23,488 bases of DNA from CALWOS01 sp963595735. Its GTDB lineage: Bacteria > Bacillota > Clostridia > Oscillospirales > Oscillospiraceae. This document shows positions 14,419-22,890 of this stretch, one piece after another (the first letter of the stretch is position 1; every line of letters begins with the position of its first letter). A program made the position numbers and the translations under genes. The stretch spans positions 1-23,488 of the forward strand of contig CAVBJJ010000029.1 in NCBI GenBank assembly GCA_963595735.1, in the 5' to 3' direction. The notes below the pieces were generated by a model. The model ran no database searches. It saw only the letters and a list, made by a program, of their open reading frames with translations, and was not told where the DNA came from.

Positions 14419-15222
14419 ATGAATCAAAAAGCCCTTCTCGTGGTCAGCTTCGGCACCACGCACGCAGATACACGGGAGAAAACCATCGACCGGATCGAGC
14501 AGGATCTGGCGGCCGCGTTTCCCGACCGCACCCTGTACCGTGCCTGGACAAGTGAAAAAATCCTGCACAAACTGCGGCAAAGCGGGGTCTGCATCGACAC
14601 GATCCCCCAGGCGCTTGCCCGTATGGCCGCTGACGGCGTCACGGATGTTCTGGTGCAGCCCACGCACATGATTCCCGGTGTGGAAAATGATGTCATGCTC
14701 CGGAAAATCGCAGATGCTTCGCACCGCTTTTCCCAAATCACCATATCCACTCCGCTGCTCTACGCCCCAGAGGATATCACTGCGGTGGCCGGTCTGCTTG
14801 CCACCGTGTTTTCTCCTCTGCCGGATGACACCGCGCTGGTGCTCATGGGTCACGGCAGCACTCACCAAGCCGGCGAGGTCTATACCGCGCTGGATCGCTG
14901 CTGCAAAGCAGCCGGACACGCAAACATCTACATCGCCACGGTCGAAGGAACCCCCACGCTCCCAGACATTCTTCCCGCCTTGCGGCGGCAGGCCTACCGG
15001 CACATTCTGCTTGCCCCCTGTATGATCGTTGCCGGCGACCATGCAGTCAACGATATGGCCGGAGAAGCGGAAGACTCCTGGAAAAATCTGCTTGCCGCCA
15101 GTGGCTACGCGGTGCGCTGTCTGATTCGGGGTCTTGGAGAATACCCCGGCATTCGGCAGCTGTTTGTCCGGCACGCTCTGGCTGCACAGGAAGCGGCACA
15201 GAACACCCCAGATACCAAATAA
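14419..15222 (+). CDS. cbiK: Sirohydrochlorin cobaltochelatase
   Basis: CbiK inserts Co2+ into sirohydrochlorin for anaerobic cobalamin synthesis; relatives can also insert Fe2+ to make siroheme. The 267-residue protein has the CbiK opening KALLVVSFGTTHADTREKTI and the three metal-site residues of the family: His145 (MGHGSTH), Glu176 (ATVEGTP) and His208 (VAGDHAVNDMAG). SWKNLLAASGY and GLGEYPGIRQLFVRH complete the match. There is no signal peptide, so it should be cytoplasmic. The ATG at 14419 follows GGAG at eight bases; upstream in-frame codons lie in terminator and promoter DNA. First gene of the operon, followed after 19 bases by hemA. Confidence 0.94.
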   Translation: MNQKALLVVSFGTTHADTREKTIDRIEQDLAAAFPDRTLYRAWTSEKILHKLRQSGVCIDTIPQALARMAADGVTDVLVQPTHMIPGVENDVMLRKIADASHRFSQITISTPLLYAPEDITAVAGLLATVFSPLPDDTALVLMGHGSTHQAGEVYTALDRCCKAAGHANIYIATVEGTPTLPDILPALRRQAYRHILLAPCMIVAGDHAVNDMAGEAEDSWKNLLAASGYAVRCLIRGLGEYPGIRQLFVRHALAAQEAAQNTPDTK

Positions 15223-15241
15223 AAGGAGTGCGGAATCGCCC

Positions 15242-16468
15242 ATGAATATCTCCATGGTCGGCATCGACCACAGTACCGCACCGGTACCCATACGGGAAAA
15301 ATTCAGCTTCACCACCAAGGAAGCCGCCCGCCTGATTGAAACGCTGTCCGCCCGGGCGGATTGCGATGGCTGCATTCTGCTTTGCACCTGCAACCGCACC
15401 GAGCTTTGGCTCAACCCGCGGGAAGGCAGCACGCTGCTTCCCCTTGCCGCGCTGGCAGAGGCGAAGGGGCTGGATCCCGCTGATTTTTCCGACTATTTCT
15501 TTCAAAAGCAGGATCTGGAAGCGGCAGACTATCTGTTTGAACTGACCAGCGGTCTGCATTCCCAGATCCTCGGCGAGGATCAGATCCTGACGCAGGTCAA
15601 GGACGCGCTGCATTTTTCCCGGGAGCTGGCCGCCTGCGGCACGGTTCTGGATGTCCTGTTTCGCAATGCCATCACCGGCGCGAAAAAGGTGAAAACAGAG
15701 CTGGTCATCTCCACAGCCTCCCACTCCGCGGTAGAATATTCCATCGCCCAGCTGCTGGCCGCCGGGCGGCAATTGCAGGGTAAGCGCTGTCTGGTGATTG
15801 GCAACGGCGATATGGGTCGCCGCGCTGCAACTGCCTTTCTCAACCAGGGGGCGGAGGTATGTGTGACCATTCGCCAGTACCGCAGCGGTCAGGTGGAGGT
15901 CATCCCCGGCTGCAGCCGCATCAATTACAGCCAGCGCTATGACTACATCCCCCAATGTGATTATATCGTCAGCGCCACCCGCAGCCCTAATATGACGCTG
16001 GAGCTGGAACCGCTTTCCGCCTGCGGCATCAAGCCCGAGGCGGTGCTGATCGACCTGGCCATCCCCCGGGACATCGACCCCGCCATCGGGGCAATTCCGG
16101 GAGTGGAGCTCTATGATATCGACAGCTTTTCCATTCCGGAAACCGCCGCGCTGCAGCAGGAGCTGAAGCGCGCCCGCCTGCTGCTGGAACAGCAGAAAAC
16201 CAAATTCATCAACTGGTATGAATGTCGGGATCTGCTGCCCAGCCTGGCCGCGCTGGACGAATACTTCGGCGCGGAGCTGCTGGCGCGCATCCAGCCCAAA
16301 ACCCGCGACATGGATCTGACCCCCCAGCAGCGGCAGCAGCTGGGGCAGATCATCGCCTCCACCTCCGGCAAGCTGCTCAACCGGCTGCTGTTCACCGTGC
16401 GGGACGCCGCCGGTATCGAGGCGTTCCGGAACTGTCTGGACGCGGCAAAGGAGCTACTGCATGAATAA
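15242..16468 (+). CDS. hemA: Glutamyl-tRNA reductase
   Basis: HemA reduces glutamyl-tRNA to glutamate-1-semialdehyde, the first committed step of the C5 tetrapyrrole pathway. The 408-residue protein has the catalytic Cys50 in CTCNRTEL, the signature GLHSQILGEDQILTQVKDA (104-122), a Rossmann loop VIGNGDMGRR (185-194) for NADPH, and the C-terminal dimerisation helix ending NRLLFTVRDAAGIEAFRNCL. The start at 15242 (MNISMVGIDHSTAPVPIREK) fits the family; an earlier in-frame ATG lies inside cbiK. A strong AAGGAG at 15223-15228 is 13 bases away, rather far, and the GGAAT closer in may help. It overlaps the next gene by eight bases. Confidence 0.96.
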   Translation: MNISMVGIDHSTAPVPIREKFSFTTKEAARLIETLSARADCDGCILLCTCNRTELWLNPREGSTLLPLAALAEAKGLDPADFSDYFFQKQDLEAADYLFELTSGLHSQILGEDQILTQVKDALHFSRELAACGTVLDVLFRNAITGAKKVKTELVISTASHSAVEYSIAQLLAAGRQLQGKRCLVIGNGDMGRRAATAFLNQGAEVCVTIRQYRSGQVEVIPGCSRINYSQRYDYIPQCDYIVSATRSPNMTLELEPLSACGIKPEAVLIDLAIPRDIDPAIGAIPGVELYDIDSFSIPETAALQQELKRARLLLEQQKTKFINWYECRDLLPSLAALDEYFGAELLARIQPKTRDMDLTPQQRQQLGQIIASTSGKLLNRLLFTVRDAAGIEAFRNCLDAAKELLHE

Positions 16469-16928
16469 ACCGAGGTTTCCCCTGTTTATCGACCTGCAGG
16501 GCAAAAAAATCGCCGTCATCGGCGGCGGCAGCATTGCCCAGCGGCGTGTCGAAACGCTGTTGTGCTTCGGGGCGGACATCCATGTGACCGCACCGGAGCT
16601 GACCCCAAGGCTGGCGGCGCTGGTCGCCGCCGGCAGCATCACCTGGCACCAGGGGGCATATGCTCCCGATGCGGCGGCGGACTGCTTTCTGTTGCTGGCT
16701 GCCACAAATGACCCGGAAGTCAATCACAAGGCCGTAAGCGCCGCAAAAAAACAGGGCATATGGAGCAACAACGCCGCCGATCAGGCGGACAACGATTTTT
16801 TCTTCCCGGCAATCGCCCGGGAAAAGAATCTGGTCGTCGGCATCTGCGGCGACGGCACCGACCACGGCGCTGTCAAACGCGCCGCATCCCGTATTCGGAC
16901 CGCCCTTTCGGAAGGAGAAGGCCAATGA
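16461..16928 (+). CDS. sirC: Precorrin-2 dehydrogenase (SirC/Met8/CysG N-terminal type)
   Basis: This enzyme oxidises precorrin-2 to sirohydrochlorin with NAD+. The 155-residue protein is a single short domain: N-terminal FPLFIDLQGKKIAVIGGGSIAQRR with a dinucleotide-binding GGGSIA, FLLLAATNDPEVN, and SNNAADQADNDFFFPA with the family aspartate. The typical GGTSP segment is replaced by GDGTDHGAVKRA, a variant I regard as characteristic of stand-alone clostridial forms. The C-terminal dimerisation and methyltransferase parts of CysG are absent; the methyltransferase is instead encoded two genes further on. AAAGGAG lies seven bases before the ATG, inside the hemA end. Confidence 0.92.
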   Translation: MNKPRFPLFIDLQGKKIAVIGGGSIAQRRVETLLCFGADIHVTAPELTPRLAALVAAGSITWHQGAYAPDAAADCFLLLAATNDPEVNHKAVSAAKKQGIWSNNAADQADNDFFFPAIAREKNLVVGICGDGTDHGAVKRAASRIRTALSEGEGQ

Positions 16929-17812
16929 AACACATTCGCATCGGAAGCCGGGAAAGCCGCCTGGCGGTGATTCAGTCCAATCTGGTGCTGGAGCATATCG
17001 CCCAGGCGCTGCCCCAGGCGGATGTACAGCTTGTCACCATGAAAACCACCGGTGACCGCATTCTGGATCGTCCGCTGGATCAGGTTGGCGGAAAAGGACT
17101 GTTTGTAAAAGAACTGGACAAGGCGCTGCTGGCCGGTGAAACCGACCTGTCCGTACACAGCCTGAAGGATGTCCCCATGCTTCTGCCGGAGGAGCTGCCG
17201 CTGCTGGGCTTTTCCCGGCGGGAGGACCCCCGAGATGTGCTGGTATTGCCGGAGGGCGCAGCGCAGTGGGATCAGAGCAAGCCGGTGGGCTGCTCCGGTA
17301 AGCGCCGCACCGTGCAATTGCAGCGCTTATACCCCAACCTGCACATCTCCTGTATCCGCGGAAATGTGCAAACGCGGCTGCGCAAGCTGGACGAGGGGCA
17401 ATACGGCGCCATTGTGCTGGCTGCCGCCGGTCTGAAGCGGCTGGGGCTGGAGCAGCGCATTTGCCGGTATTTCACCCCGGACGAGATCATCCCCGCCGCC
17501 GGACAGGGCATTCTTGCCGTGCAGGGACGGGCAGGCTGCGATTACAGCTATTTACACGACTTTTTTGACCCGGAGGCCACCCAGTGCGCCCTGGCGGAGC
17601 GCGCCTTTGTCACCGCGCTGGATGGCGGCTGCTCCTCCCCGATTGCCGCATTCGGCACGATAGCGGGCGATGTGCTGCGCCTCCGGGGTCTTTACTGCCG
17701 CGAGGATGGCTCCGGTTTTACCACTGGGGAGATCTGCGGCGAAAAAACACAGGCTGCGCAATTGGGAAAAGCCCTTGCCGCGCAGCTGAAAGGAGCGGCG
17801 CATGACAGGTAA
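16925..17812 (+). CDS. hemC: Porphobilinogen deaminase (hydroxymethylbilane synthase)
   Basis: HemC joins four porphobilinogens into hydroxymethylbilane on a covalent dipyrromethane cofactor. In the 295-residue protein the cofactor cysteine is Cys236 (ALDGGCSSPIAAFG), the catalytic Asp82 is in VHSLKDVP, and the N-terminal IRIGSRESRLAVIQ and GDRILDRPLDQVGGKGLFVKE are typical. The usual TSSLRR stretch reads CSGKRR here, a mild variant that keeps the arginine pair. The ATG at 16925 overlaps the sirC stop (ATGA), with AAGGAG seven bases upstream. The frame continues upstream only through sirC-overlapping, arginine-rich sequence. Confidence 0.96.
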   Translation: MKHIRIGSRESRLAVIQSNLVLEHIAQALPQADVQLVTMKTTGDRILDRPLDQVGGKGLFVKELDKALLAGETDLSVHSLKDVPMLLPEELPLLGFSRREDPRDVLVLPEGAAQWDQSKPVGCSGKRRTVQLQRLYPNLHISCIRGNVQTRLRKLDEGQYGAIVLAAAGLKRLGLEQRICRYFTPDEIIPAAGQGILAVQGRAGCDYSYLHDFFDPEATQCALAERAFVTALDGGCSSPIAAFGTIAGDVLRLRGLYCREDGSGFTTGEICGEKTQAAQLGKALAAQLKGAAHDR

Positions 17813-19310
17813 AGTCTGGCTGGTGGGCGCAGGCCCCGCCGATGTGGGTCTGCTGACCCTGAAAGGAAAACAGGTGCTGGAACAGGCCGAGGTGGTCATC
17901 TATGACGCGCTGGTGGGGGCGGGGATCCTGTCTTTGATTCCCCCGGCGGCGGAGAAGATCAACGCCGGCAAGCGTTCCAGCCACCATTTGATCCGGCAGG
18001 AGGACACCAATCGCCTGCTGCTGGACTATGCCCTGCATGGCAAACGCGTGGTTCGCCTGAAAGGCGGCGACCCTTTCCTGTTTGGACGAGGGGGCGAGGA
18101 GCTGGAGCTGCTGGCCGAACATGGCGTTCCCTTTGAAGTCGTGCCGGGCGTCAGCTCTTCCATCGCGGTGCCGGCCTACTGCGGTATTCCGGTCACCCAC
18201 CGGGACTACTGTTCCTCGGTACACATCATCACCGGCCACCGGAAGCACAACACGCCGCTGGACATTGACTTTGACGCCCTGCGCCGCGCCGGCGGCACGC
18301 TGGTGTTCATGATGGGGCTTGCCAATCTGGAGGCGATCTGTGCCGGACTGCTACAGGCCGGTATGTCCCCGGACACAGCCGCCGCCGTGCTGCAAAAGGG
18401 CGCTTCCGCCGAGCAGCGAGCCATTGTGGCCGATCTGGCCACTCTGCCGGAAAAAGCCCGGCAGGAAAAAGCGGAAATGCCGGCCATTATCGTTGTGGGA
18501 GAGGTCTGCCGCCTGCAGCGCCGGTTTCAGTGGGCGGAAAAGCTGCCCCTGTTCGGCTGCCGCGTGATGCTCACCCGTCCTCGGGAGCGCATGGGAACGC
18601 TTGCCGGGCGGCTGCGGGATCTTGGCGCGCAGGTCATCGAATGCCCCACTATCTGCACCGTTCCCATCTCCCCCAACCCGGCGCTGTCCGCCGCGCTCTC
18701 AGCCATAGAGCGCTATAACTGGATCGCCTTCACCAGTCCGGCCGGGGTGGATATTTTCTGCGACGCCCTGCTGGCGTCCGGAAAGGATCTCCGGGCACTG
18801 GCGGGAAGCCGTCTGGCCGCGATTGGCGGCGGCACCGCAAAGGCACTGGCCAAACGCGGTCTGCTTGCCGATCTGGTGCCGGAAATTTACGACGCCGCCC
18901 ATTTGGGACAGGCACTGGCAAAGGCCATGGAGCCCGGCAGCCGTCTGCTGCTGCCCCGGGCAAGGCTGGGCAGTCCGGAGCTGAACGCCGCACTGGATGG
19001 CTGCGCGGTGGAGCTGTGCGACCTGCCCGTTTACGACACGCAGTTTACCCACTGTGAAACGCCCGATTTGTGCCGGGAATTTACAGAGCATCCCCAAACC
19101 CTCGCCGTGTTCACCAGCGCCAGCACGGTGCGCGGCTTTGCCGCCGCTGCTCCGGGACTTGATCTTGCGGGACTGCCCGCCCTGTGCATCGGCCGCCAGA
19201 CCGCCGCCCAGGCCGCGGCTTACGGCATGAAAACGGAGATCGCGGAAAAAGCAAGCCTGGATGCGCTGGTAGAACTGGTCATCCAACATCACAAAACCAA
19301 ACAGAACTGA
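17802..19310 (+). CDS. cobA-hemD: Fused uroporphyrinogen-III C-methyltransferase / uroporphyrinogen-III synthase
   Basis: One 502-residue protein carries two activities. Residues 1-245 are a SAM-dependent methyltransferase (SUMT): GAGPADVGLLTLKG (10-23), VVIYDALV, VRLKGGDPFLFGRGGEE (84-100), VPGVSSSIAVPAYCGIPVTHR and the GTLVFMMG segment. Residues about 250-495 are HemD: VMLTRPRERMGTLAGRL, IAFTSPAGVDIF, AAIGGGTAKAL, VFTSASTVRGF and CIGRQTAAQAAAYG. HemD closes hydroxymethylbilane to uroporphyrinogen III and the methyltransferase makes precorrin-2 from it, so the fusion channels flux out of the haem route. GGAG precedes the ATG, which lies 11 bases inside hemC. The fusion is common in Firmicutes. 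Confidence 0.95.
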   Translation: MTGKVWLVGAGPADVGLLTLKGKQVLEQAEVVIYDALVGAGILSLIPPAAEKINAGKRSSHHLIRQEDTNRLLLDYALHGKRVVRLKGGDPFLFGRGGEELELLAEHGVPFEVVPGVSSSIAVPAYCGIPVTHRDYCSSVHIITGHRKHNTPLDIDFDALRRAGGTLVFMMGLANLEAICAGLLQAGMSPDTAAAVLQKGASAEQRAIVADLATLPEKARQEKAEMPAIIVVGEVCRLQRRFQWAEKLPLFGCRVMLTRPRERMGTLAGRLRDLGAQVIECPTICTVPISPNPALSAALSAIERYNWIAFTSPAGVDIFCDALLASGKDLRALAGSRLAAIGGGTAKALAKRGLLADLVPEIYDAAHLGQALAKAMEPGSRLLLPRARLGSPELNAALDGCAVELCDLPVYDTQFTHCETPDLCREFTEHPQTLAVFTSASTVRGFAAAAPGLDLAGLPALCIGRQTAAQAAAYGMKTEIAEKASLDALVELVIQHHKTKQN

Positions 19311-19322
19311 GGCGAACGCATC

Positions 19323-20306
19323 ATGGATATAACAAACAGACCCCGGCGCCTGCGCAACGGCGCCACCCTGCGAAAAATGGTACGGGAGACCCGCATGGAT
19401 AAATCCAGCCTGATCTACCCCGCCTTTGTGGCGGAGGGGATCGGCGAAAAGCAGGAGATTTCCTCCATGCCCGGGCAATACCGCCACACGCTGGACAGCC
19501 TGCTGCGGCACACGGAATTTCTGCTGGAGCAGGGCGTTGACAAAATGATGCTCTTTGGCATCCCGCTGGAAAAGGACTGCTGCGGCTCCCAGGCCTATGC
19601 GGAAAACGGCATCGTGCAGCAGGCGCTGCGGGCAATACGGGCGCGTCTGCCGGAAATGTATCTCATCGGCGATGTCTGTATGTGCGAGTACACCTCCCAT
19701 GGCCACTGCGGCATCCTGCACGGCCAGGAGGTCGACAATGACGAGACCCTGAATTATCTGGCAAAAATCGCCGTCAGCCAGGTGCAGGCCGGCGCGGACA
19801 TGGTGGCCCCCTCCGATATGATGGACGGCCGCGTTGCCGCGATTCGGGCGGCGCTGGATGCCGCCGGGCTGCACAACGCCCCTATTATGTCCTATGCGGT
19901 CAAGTATGCCTCCTCTTTTTATGGCCCCTTCCGGGAGGCGGCCGACTCCGCCCCCGCCTTTGGCGACCGGAAAAGCTACCAGATGGACTATCACAATGTC
20001 CGCGAAGGCCTGCGGGAAGCCCTGACCGATGTACAGGAGGGCGCGGATATCCTCATGGTCAAGCCGGCGCTGGCCTTTGGCGATGTCATTGCCAAGGTCA
20101 AAGCACAGGTGCAGATCCCCGTTGCGGCTTACAGCGTCAGCGGAGAATACGCCATGGTCAAGGACGCCGCGCGACTGGGACACATTGATGAAGCCGCCAT
20201 CATCTGCGAAATGGCCGCTTCCTGCTATCGCGCCGGTGCGGATATTTACTTGACCTACTTTGCCCCGGAGCTGGCAAAATTTATGGATGAAGGGAGAATC
20301 GGCTGA
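19323..20306 (+). CDS. hemB: Delta-aminolevulinic acid dehydratase (porphobilinogen synthase)
   Basis: HemB condenses two 5-aminolevulinates into porphobilinogen. The 327-residue protein has both Schiff-base lysines, Lys194 (SYAVKYASSFYGPFR) and Lys247 (MVKPAL), and a cysteine-rich zinc site: Cys119, Cys121 and Cys129 in DVCMCEYTSHGHCG, marking the Zn2+-dependent type. It begins RPRRLRNGATLRKMVRET, as usual. The start follows the preceding stop by 12 bases with GAGG ten bases upstream, and the stop shares one base with the hemL ATG. Confidence 0.96.
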   Translation: MDITNRPRRLRNGATLRKMVRETRMDKSSLIYPAFVAEGIGEKQEISSMPGQYRHTLDSLLRHTEFLLEQGVDKMMLFGIPLEKDCCGSQAYAENGIVQQALRAIRARLPEMYLIGDVCMCEYTSHGHCGILHGQEVDNDETLNYLAKIAVSQVQAGADMVAPSDMMDGRVAAIRAALDAAGLHNAPIMSYAVKYASSFYGPFREAADSAPAFGDRKSYQMDYHNVREGLREALTDVQEGADILMVKPALAFGDVIAKVKAQVQIPVAAYSVSGEYAMVKDAARLGHIDEAAIICEMAASCYRAGADIYLTYFAPELAKFMDEGRIG

Positions 20307-21586
20307 TGTCTCGTTCTCAGGAATTATTTCAGCAGGCGCGCCAGTATATTCCCGGCGGCGTCAACAGCCCCGTGCGCGCCTTTGGCCCCATCGGTGGTAA
20401 CCCCCGTTTTATCGCCTCCGCCGACGGGATCTATATGACCGATGTGGACGGAAACCGCTATGTGGACTATGTCTGCTCCTGGGGTCCCATGATCCTGGGG
20501 CATAACCGGGCGGAGGTGCGGGAGGCCGTGATCGAAGCCGCCGCCCGGGGACTGAGCTACGGCGCCGCCACGGAGGCCGAGGTGGATATGGCAAAGCTCC
20601 TGTGCGCGATCGTCCCCTCTGTGGAAATGGTGCGTATGGTCAACTCCGGCACAGAGGCGGTCATGAGCGCTGTGCGCGCCGCCCGTGGCTTTACCGGGCG
20701 CAATAAGATCGTCAAATTCAACGGCTGCTACCACGGCCATAGCGACGGCCTGCTGGTCAAAGCCGGTTCCGGCGTGATGACCGCCGGAGTGCCGGACAGC
20801 TCCGGCGTTCCCGCCGGCTGCACCCAGGACACGCTGACAGCCGACTACAACGATTTGGAGGGGCTGCGAGCGCTTTTCGCCGCCAATCCCGGGGAGATCG
20901 CTGCCATTTTGGTAGAGCCCGTTGCCGCAAACATGGGCGTTGTGCCGCCCGCACCCGGTTTTCTGGCCGGGCTGCGCCGGCTGTGCGATGAAAACGGCAG
21001 TCTTTTGATCTTCGATGAAGTCATCACCGGCTTCCGCCTGCACTGCGCCGGCGCGCAGGCGTTTTATGATGTCCGCGCCGACCTGGTCTGCTACGGCAAG
21101 ATCATCGGCGCCGGAATGCCCGTTGGCGCTTACGGCGGTCGGCGGGATGTGATGTCCGTTGTCGCGCCCCTGGGAAGCGTGTACCAGGCCGGTACCCTCA
21201 GCGGCAATCCGGTGGCGATGGCGGCCGGGATCGCCCAGCTCTCTCTGCTGCAGGCGCACCCGGAGTGGTACACCGCGCTCAACGCCACCGGCGACAAATT
21301 CTTTGGCGAGGTCCAGGCCATGCTTTCCCGCCACGGCAAGCCCTACACGGTCAACCATGTGGGCAGCCTGGGCTGCATCTTCTTCACCGATCGCACGGTG
21401 CGCAATTACGCCGACGCCAAAACCGCGGACACCGCAGCCTTTGGCCGCTATTGCCGCCATCTGCTGGATCACGGCATATACGCCGCGCCCAGCCAGTTCG
21501 AGGCCATCTTCCTCTCCATGGCGCACACTGATGCTGCGCTGAACCAGACGCTGGAGATCATGGAAGCCTATTTCCAGAACAACTGA
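20306..21586 (+). CDS. hemL: Glutamate-1-semialdehyde 2,1-aminomutase
   Basis: HemL converts glutamate-1-semialdehyde to 5-aminolevulinate, the substrate of HemB. The 426-residue protein is a class III aminotransferase-fold enzyme: IPGGVNSPVRAFGPIGG at the start, NSGTEAVMSAVRAARGFTGR, FNGCYHGHSDGLLVKAGSG, the PLP-binding FDEVITGFR (Asp237) and Lys265 in YGKIIGAGMPVGAYGGR. GGGAG lies nine bases before the ATG, and the start overlaps the hemB stop by one base (TGATG). Last gene of the operon. Confidence 0.97.
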   Translation: MSRSQELFQQARQYIPGGVNSPVRAFGPIGGNPRFIASADGIYMTDVDGNRYVDYVCSWGPMILGHNRAEVREAVIEAAARGLSYGAATEAEVDMAKLLCAIVPSVEMVRMVNSGTEAVMSAVRAARGFTGRNKIVKFNGCYHGHSDGLLVKAGSGVMTAGVPDSSGVPAGCTQDTLTADYNDLEGLRALFAANPGEIAAILVEPVAANMGVVPPAPGFLAGLRRLCDENGSLLIFDEVITGFRLHCAGAQAFYDVRADLVCYGKIIGAGMPVGAYGGRRDVMSVVAPLGSVYQAGTLSGNPVAMAAGIAQLSLLQAHPEWYTALNATGDKFFGEVQAMLSRHGKPYTVNHVGSLGCIFFTDRTVRNYADAKTADTAAFGRYCRHLLDHGIYAAPSQFEAIFLSMAHTDAALNQTLEIMEAYFQNN

Positions 21587-21610
21587 GCGCACAAATTCTG
21601 CTCATACATA

Positions 21611-21649
21611 GCCAAACGCCCTCTGATGTGTGGTCAGAGGGCGTTTGGC
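21611..21649. terminator. Perfect inverted repeat between convergent hemL and xdhC, probable bidirectional terminator
   Basis: GCCAAACGCCCTCTGA (21611-21626) pairs perfectly with 21634-21649 around a seven-base loop. Neither side has a clear T-run (TGTAAATATAGTTGTTTT on the right), so it is atypical as an intrinsic terminator. The position 25 bases after hemL and 38 bases past the xdhC stop still makes that the most likely role. Confidence 0.65.
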
Positions 21650-21687
21650 TGTAAATATAGTTGTTTTCTCCATCTCCACCGAGCATT

Positions 21688-22701
21688 TTAATGCATCGGC
21701 TTGCTGTAGCGGCAGGCCATCATTTGCGCCGCGATGCTGATGGCGATCTCCGCAGGAGTCCTGCCGCCCAGGTCGAAGCCGATGGGCGAGATCATCTTTT
21801 CGATCTGCTCCGGGGTCACGCCGGCCTCCAGCAGGCGCTGCTTGGTTCCGGCGACCTTGTGCTTGCTGCCGATGCAGCCCACATAGCGCGCCGGAGTACG
21901 CAGGGTCTGCTCCAACACCTCAAAATCCCCCTGATGGCCGGGGGTCATGATGACCACATAGTCCGATTCGGTAATGGTCAGGTAATCGTTAATGTTGTTG
22001 AAGTCCTCCAGCAAGATTTCCTTGGCGTCCGGGAACTGCTCCCGATTTGCCAAATGGGGTCTGGGGTCGATGACCGTAACGGCAAAGCCGATATGGGTGA
22101 GCACCGGCACCAGCTCCTTTGCCACATGGCCGCAGCCAAAGACATACACGCGCCCCTGGGTCATCAGCGGTTCCACATACAGGGTGGGCTTTCCCGCTTT
22201 ATAGACCACGCTGCCCTGCAAATGCGGCTCGAACAGCGGCTCCAGGGACTTGTCCGCGTGCAGCAGACCCACGCCCTGCTCGTACACGCCCATGCTGGTC
22301 ACAACGCCTTCCTCCAGCGTATAGCAAAGCCAAGCGTCGGCGGTGCCGTCCAGCACCCGGAGAACGGTCTGGATCTTCTCGATTGCCCGGGCGTCCAGAT
22401 ACTGGAAGTAGACCTTGACATCGCCGCCGCAGATCATGCCGATATCCGCCACATCGTTGGGGCGCAGGCAAAAGCCCTTTGCAAAGTCCTTTTTGCTCTC
22501 GTGTACCTTCATCGCCTCCCGGATCGCGTGCAGCTCGATAGCACCGCCGCCGATCGTGCCGATCGTGGAGCCGTCCTGAAACACCGCCATTTTTGCACCG
22601 GCGCCCCGGGGCGTGGAGCCGGAGGAAGCAAGGATGCAGCACAGAACGACCGGCTCATCCGCCTGCAAATGCTCCAGCAGCGTGCGGAATAACTTTTTCA
22701 C
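21688..22701 (-). CDS. xdhC: XdhC/CoxI family molybdenum hydroxylase maturation protein
   Basis: XdhC-type proteins bind molybdenum cofactor, assist its sulfuration and load it into xanthine dehydrogenase-like enzymes. The 337-residue protein has the N-terminal XdhC/CoxI domain (ASSGSTPRGAGAKMAV, IGTIGGGAIE, GMICGGDVKVYFQ with a conserved cysteine at 91) and a C-terminal Rossmann domain (VYVFGCGHVAKELVPVL, 185-201; VTVIDPRP; YVGCIGSKHK; PIGFDLGGRTPAEIAISIAAQ). I chose a GTG start at 22701 since AGGAGAGG stands six bases away and the protein then begins VKKLFRTLLEHL; an in-frame ATG at 22875 would add 58 basic residues encoded by promoter DNA. It diverges from the yqeC-like gene. Confidence 0.92.
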   Translation of the reverse strand: MKKLFRTLLEHLQADEPVVLCCILASSGSTPRGAGAKMAVFQDGSTIGTIGGGAIELHAIREAMKVHESKKDFAKGFCLRPNDVADIGMICGGDVKVYFQYLDARAIEKIQTVLRVLDGTADAWLCYTLEEGVVTSMGVYEQGVGLLHADKSLEPLFEPHLQGSVVYKAGKPTLYVEPLMTQGRVYVFGCGHVAKELVPVLTHIGFAVTVIDPRPHLANREQFPDAKEILLEDFNNINDYLTITESDYVVIMTPGHQGDFEVLEQTLRTPARYVGCIGSKHKVAGTKQRLLEAGVTPEQIEKMISPIGFDLGGRTPAEIAISIAAQMMACRYSKPMH

Positions 22702-22738
22702 AGAAATCCTCTCCTTTTTTTCAAAGTCCCGTTTCTTT

Positions 22739-22782
22739 TGGGGTAATATCCGTTTTGGACTATTATATGCTTTTTTACCCCA
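22739..22782. promoter_or_regulatory. Inverted repeat flanking the xdhC -10 box, candidate operator
   Basis: TGGGGTAA (22739-22746) and TTACCCCA (22775-22782) are perfect inverted 8-mers separated by 28 bases. One copy lies in the promoter spacer and the other in the transcribed leader, so the pair cannot be a simple RNA hairpin and is placed as a protein-binding site would be. The function is inferred. Confidence 0.4.
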
Positions 22783-22790
22783 TTCGACAA
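22762..22790 (-). promoter_or_regulatory. Promoter of xdhC
   Basis: On the minus strand TTGTCG (22785-22790) and a perfect TATAAT (22762-22767) are spaced by 17 bases. Transcription would start near 22755, with a leader of about 55 bases to the GTG. Confidence 0.7.
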
Positions 22791-22890
22791 GGGGAAATTC
22801 TTTGTTCTGCGGAGAAAAAACGCTTTTCCTTTTCCCGTTCCCCCGAAATCCGGTTTTTGACAATTTTTTACGCAATCACCAATGGATATA

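Noticed and set aside
20324..21592. A 422-codon minus-strand frame opposite hemL
   Set aside because: hemL has complete PLP-enzyme motifs and operon context; the opposite frame shows no motifs and a His/Gly/Ala-rich composition.
21688..22875. A longer xdhC with an ATG at 22875
   Set aside because: The extension would span the probable promoter and is lysine-rich; the GTG at 22701 has a strong ribosome binding site and a family-like N-terminus.
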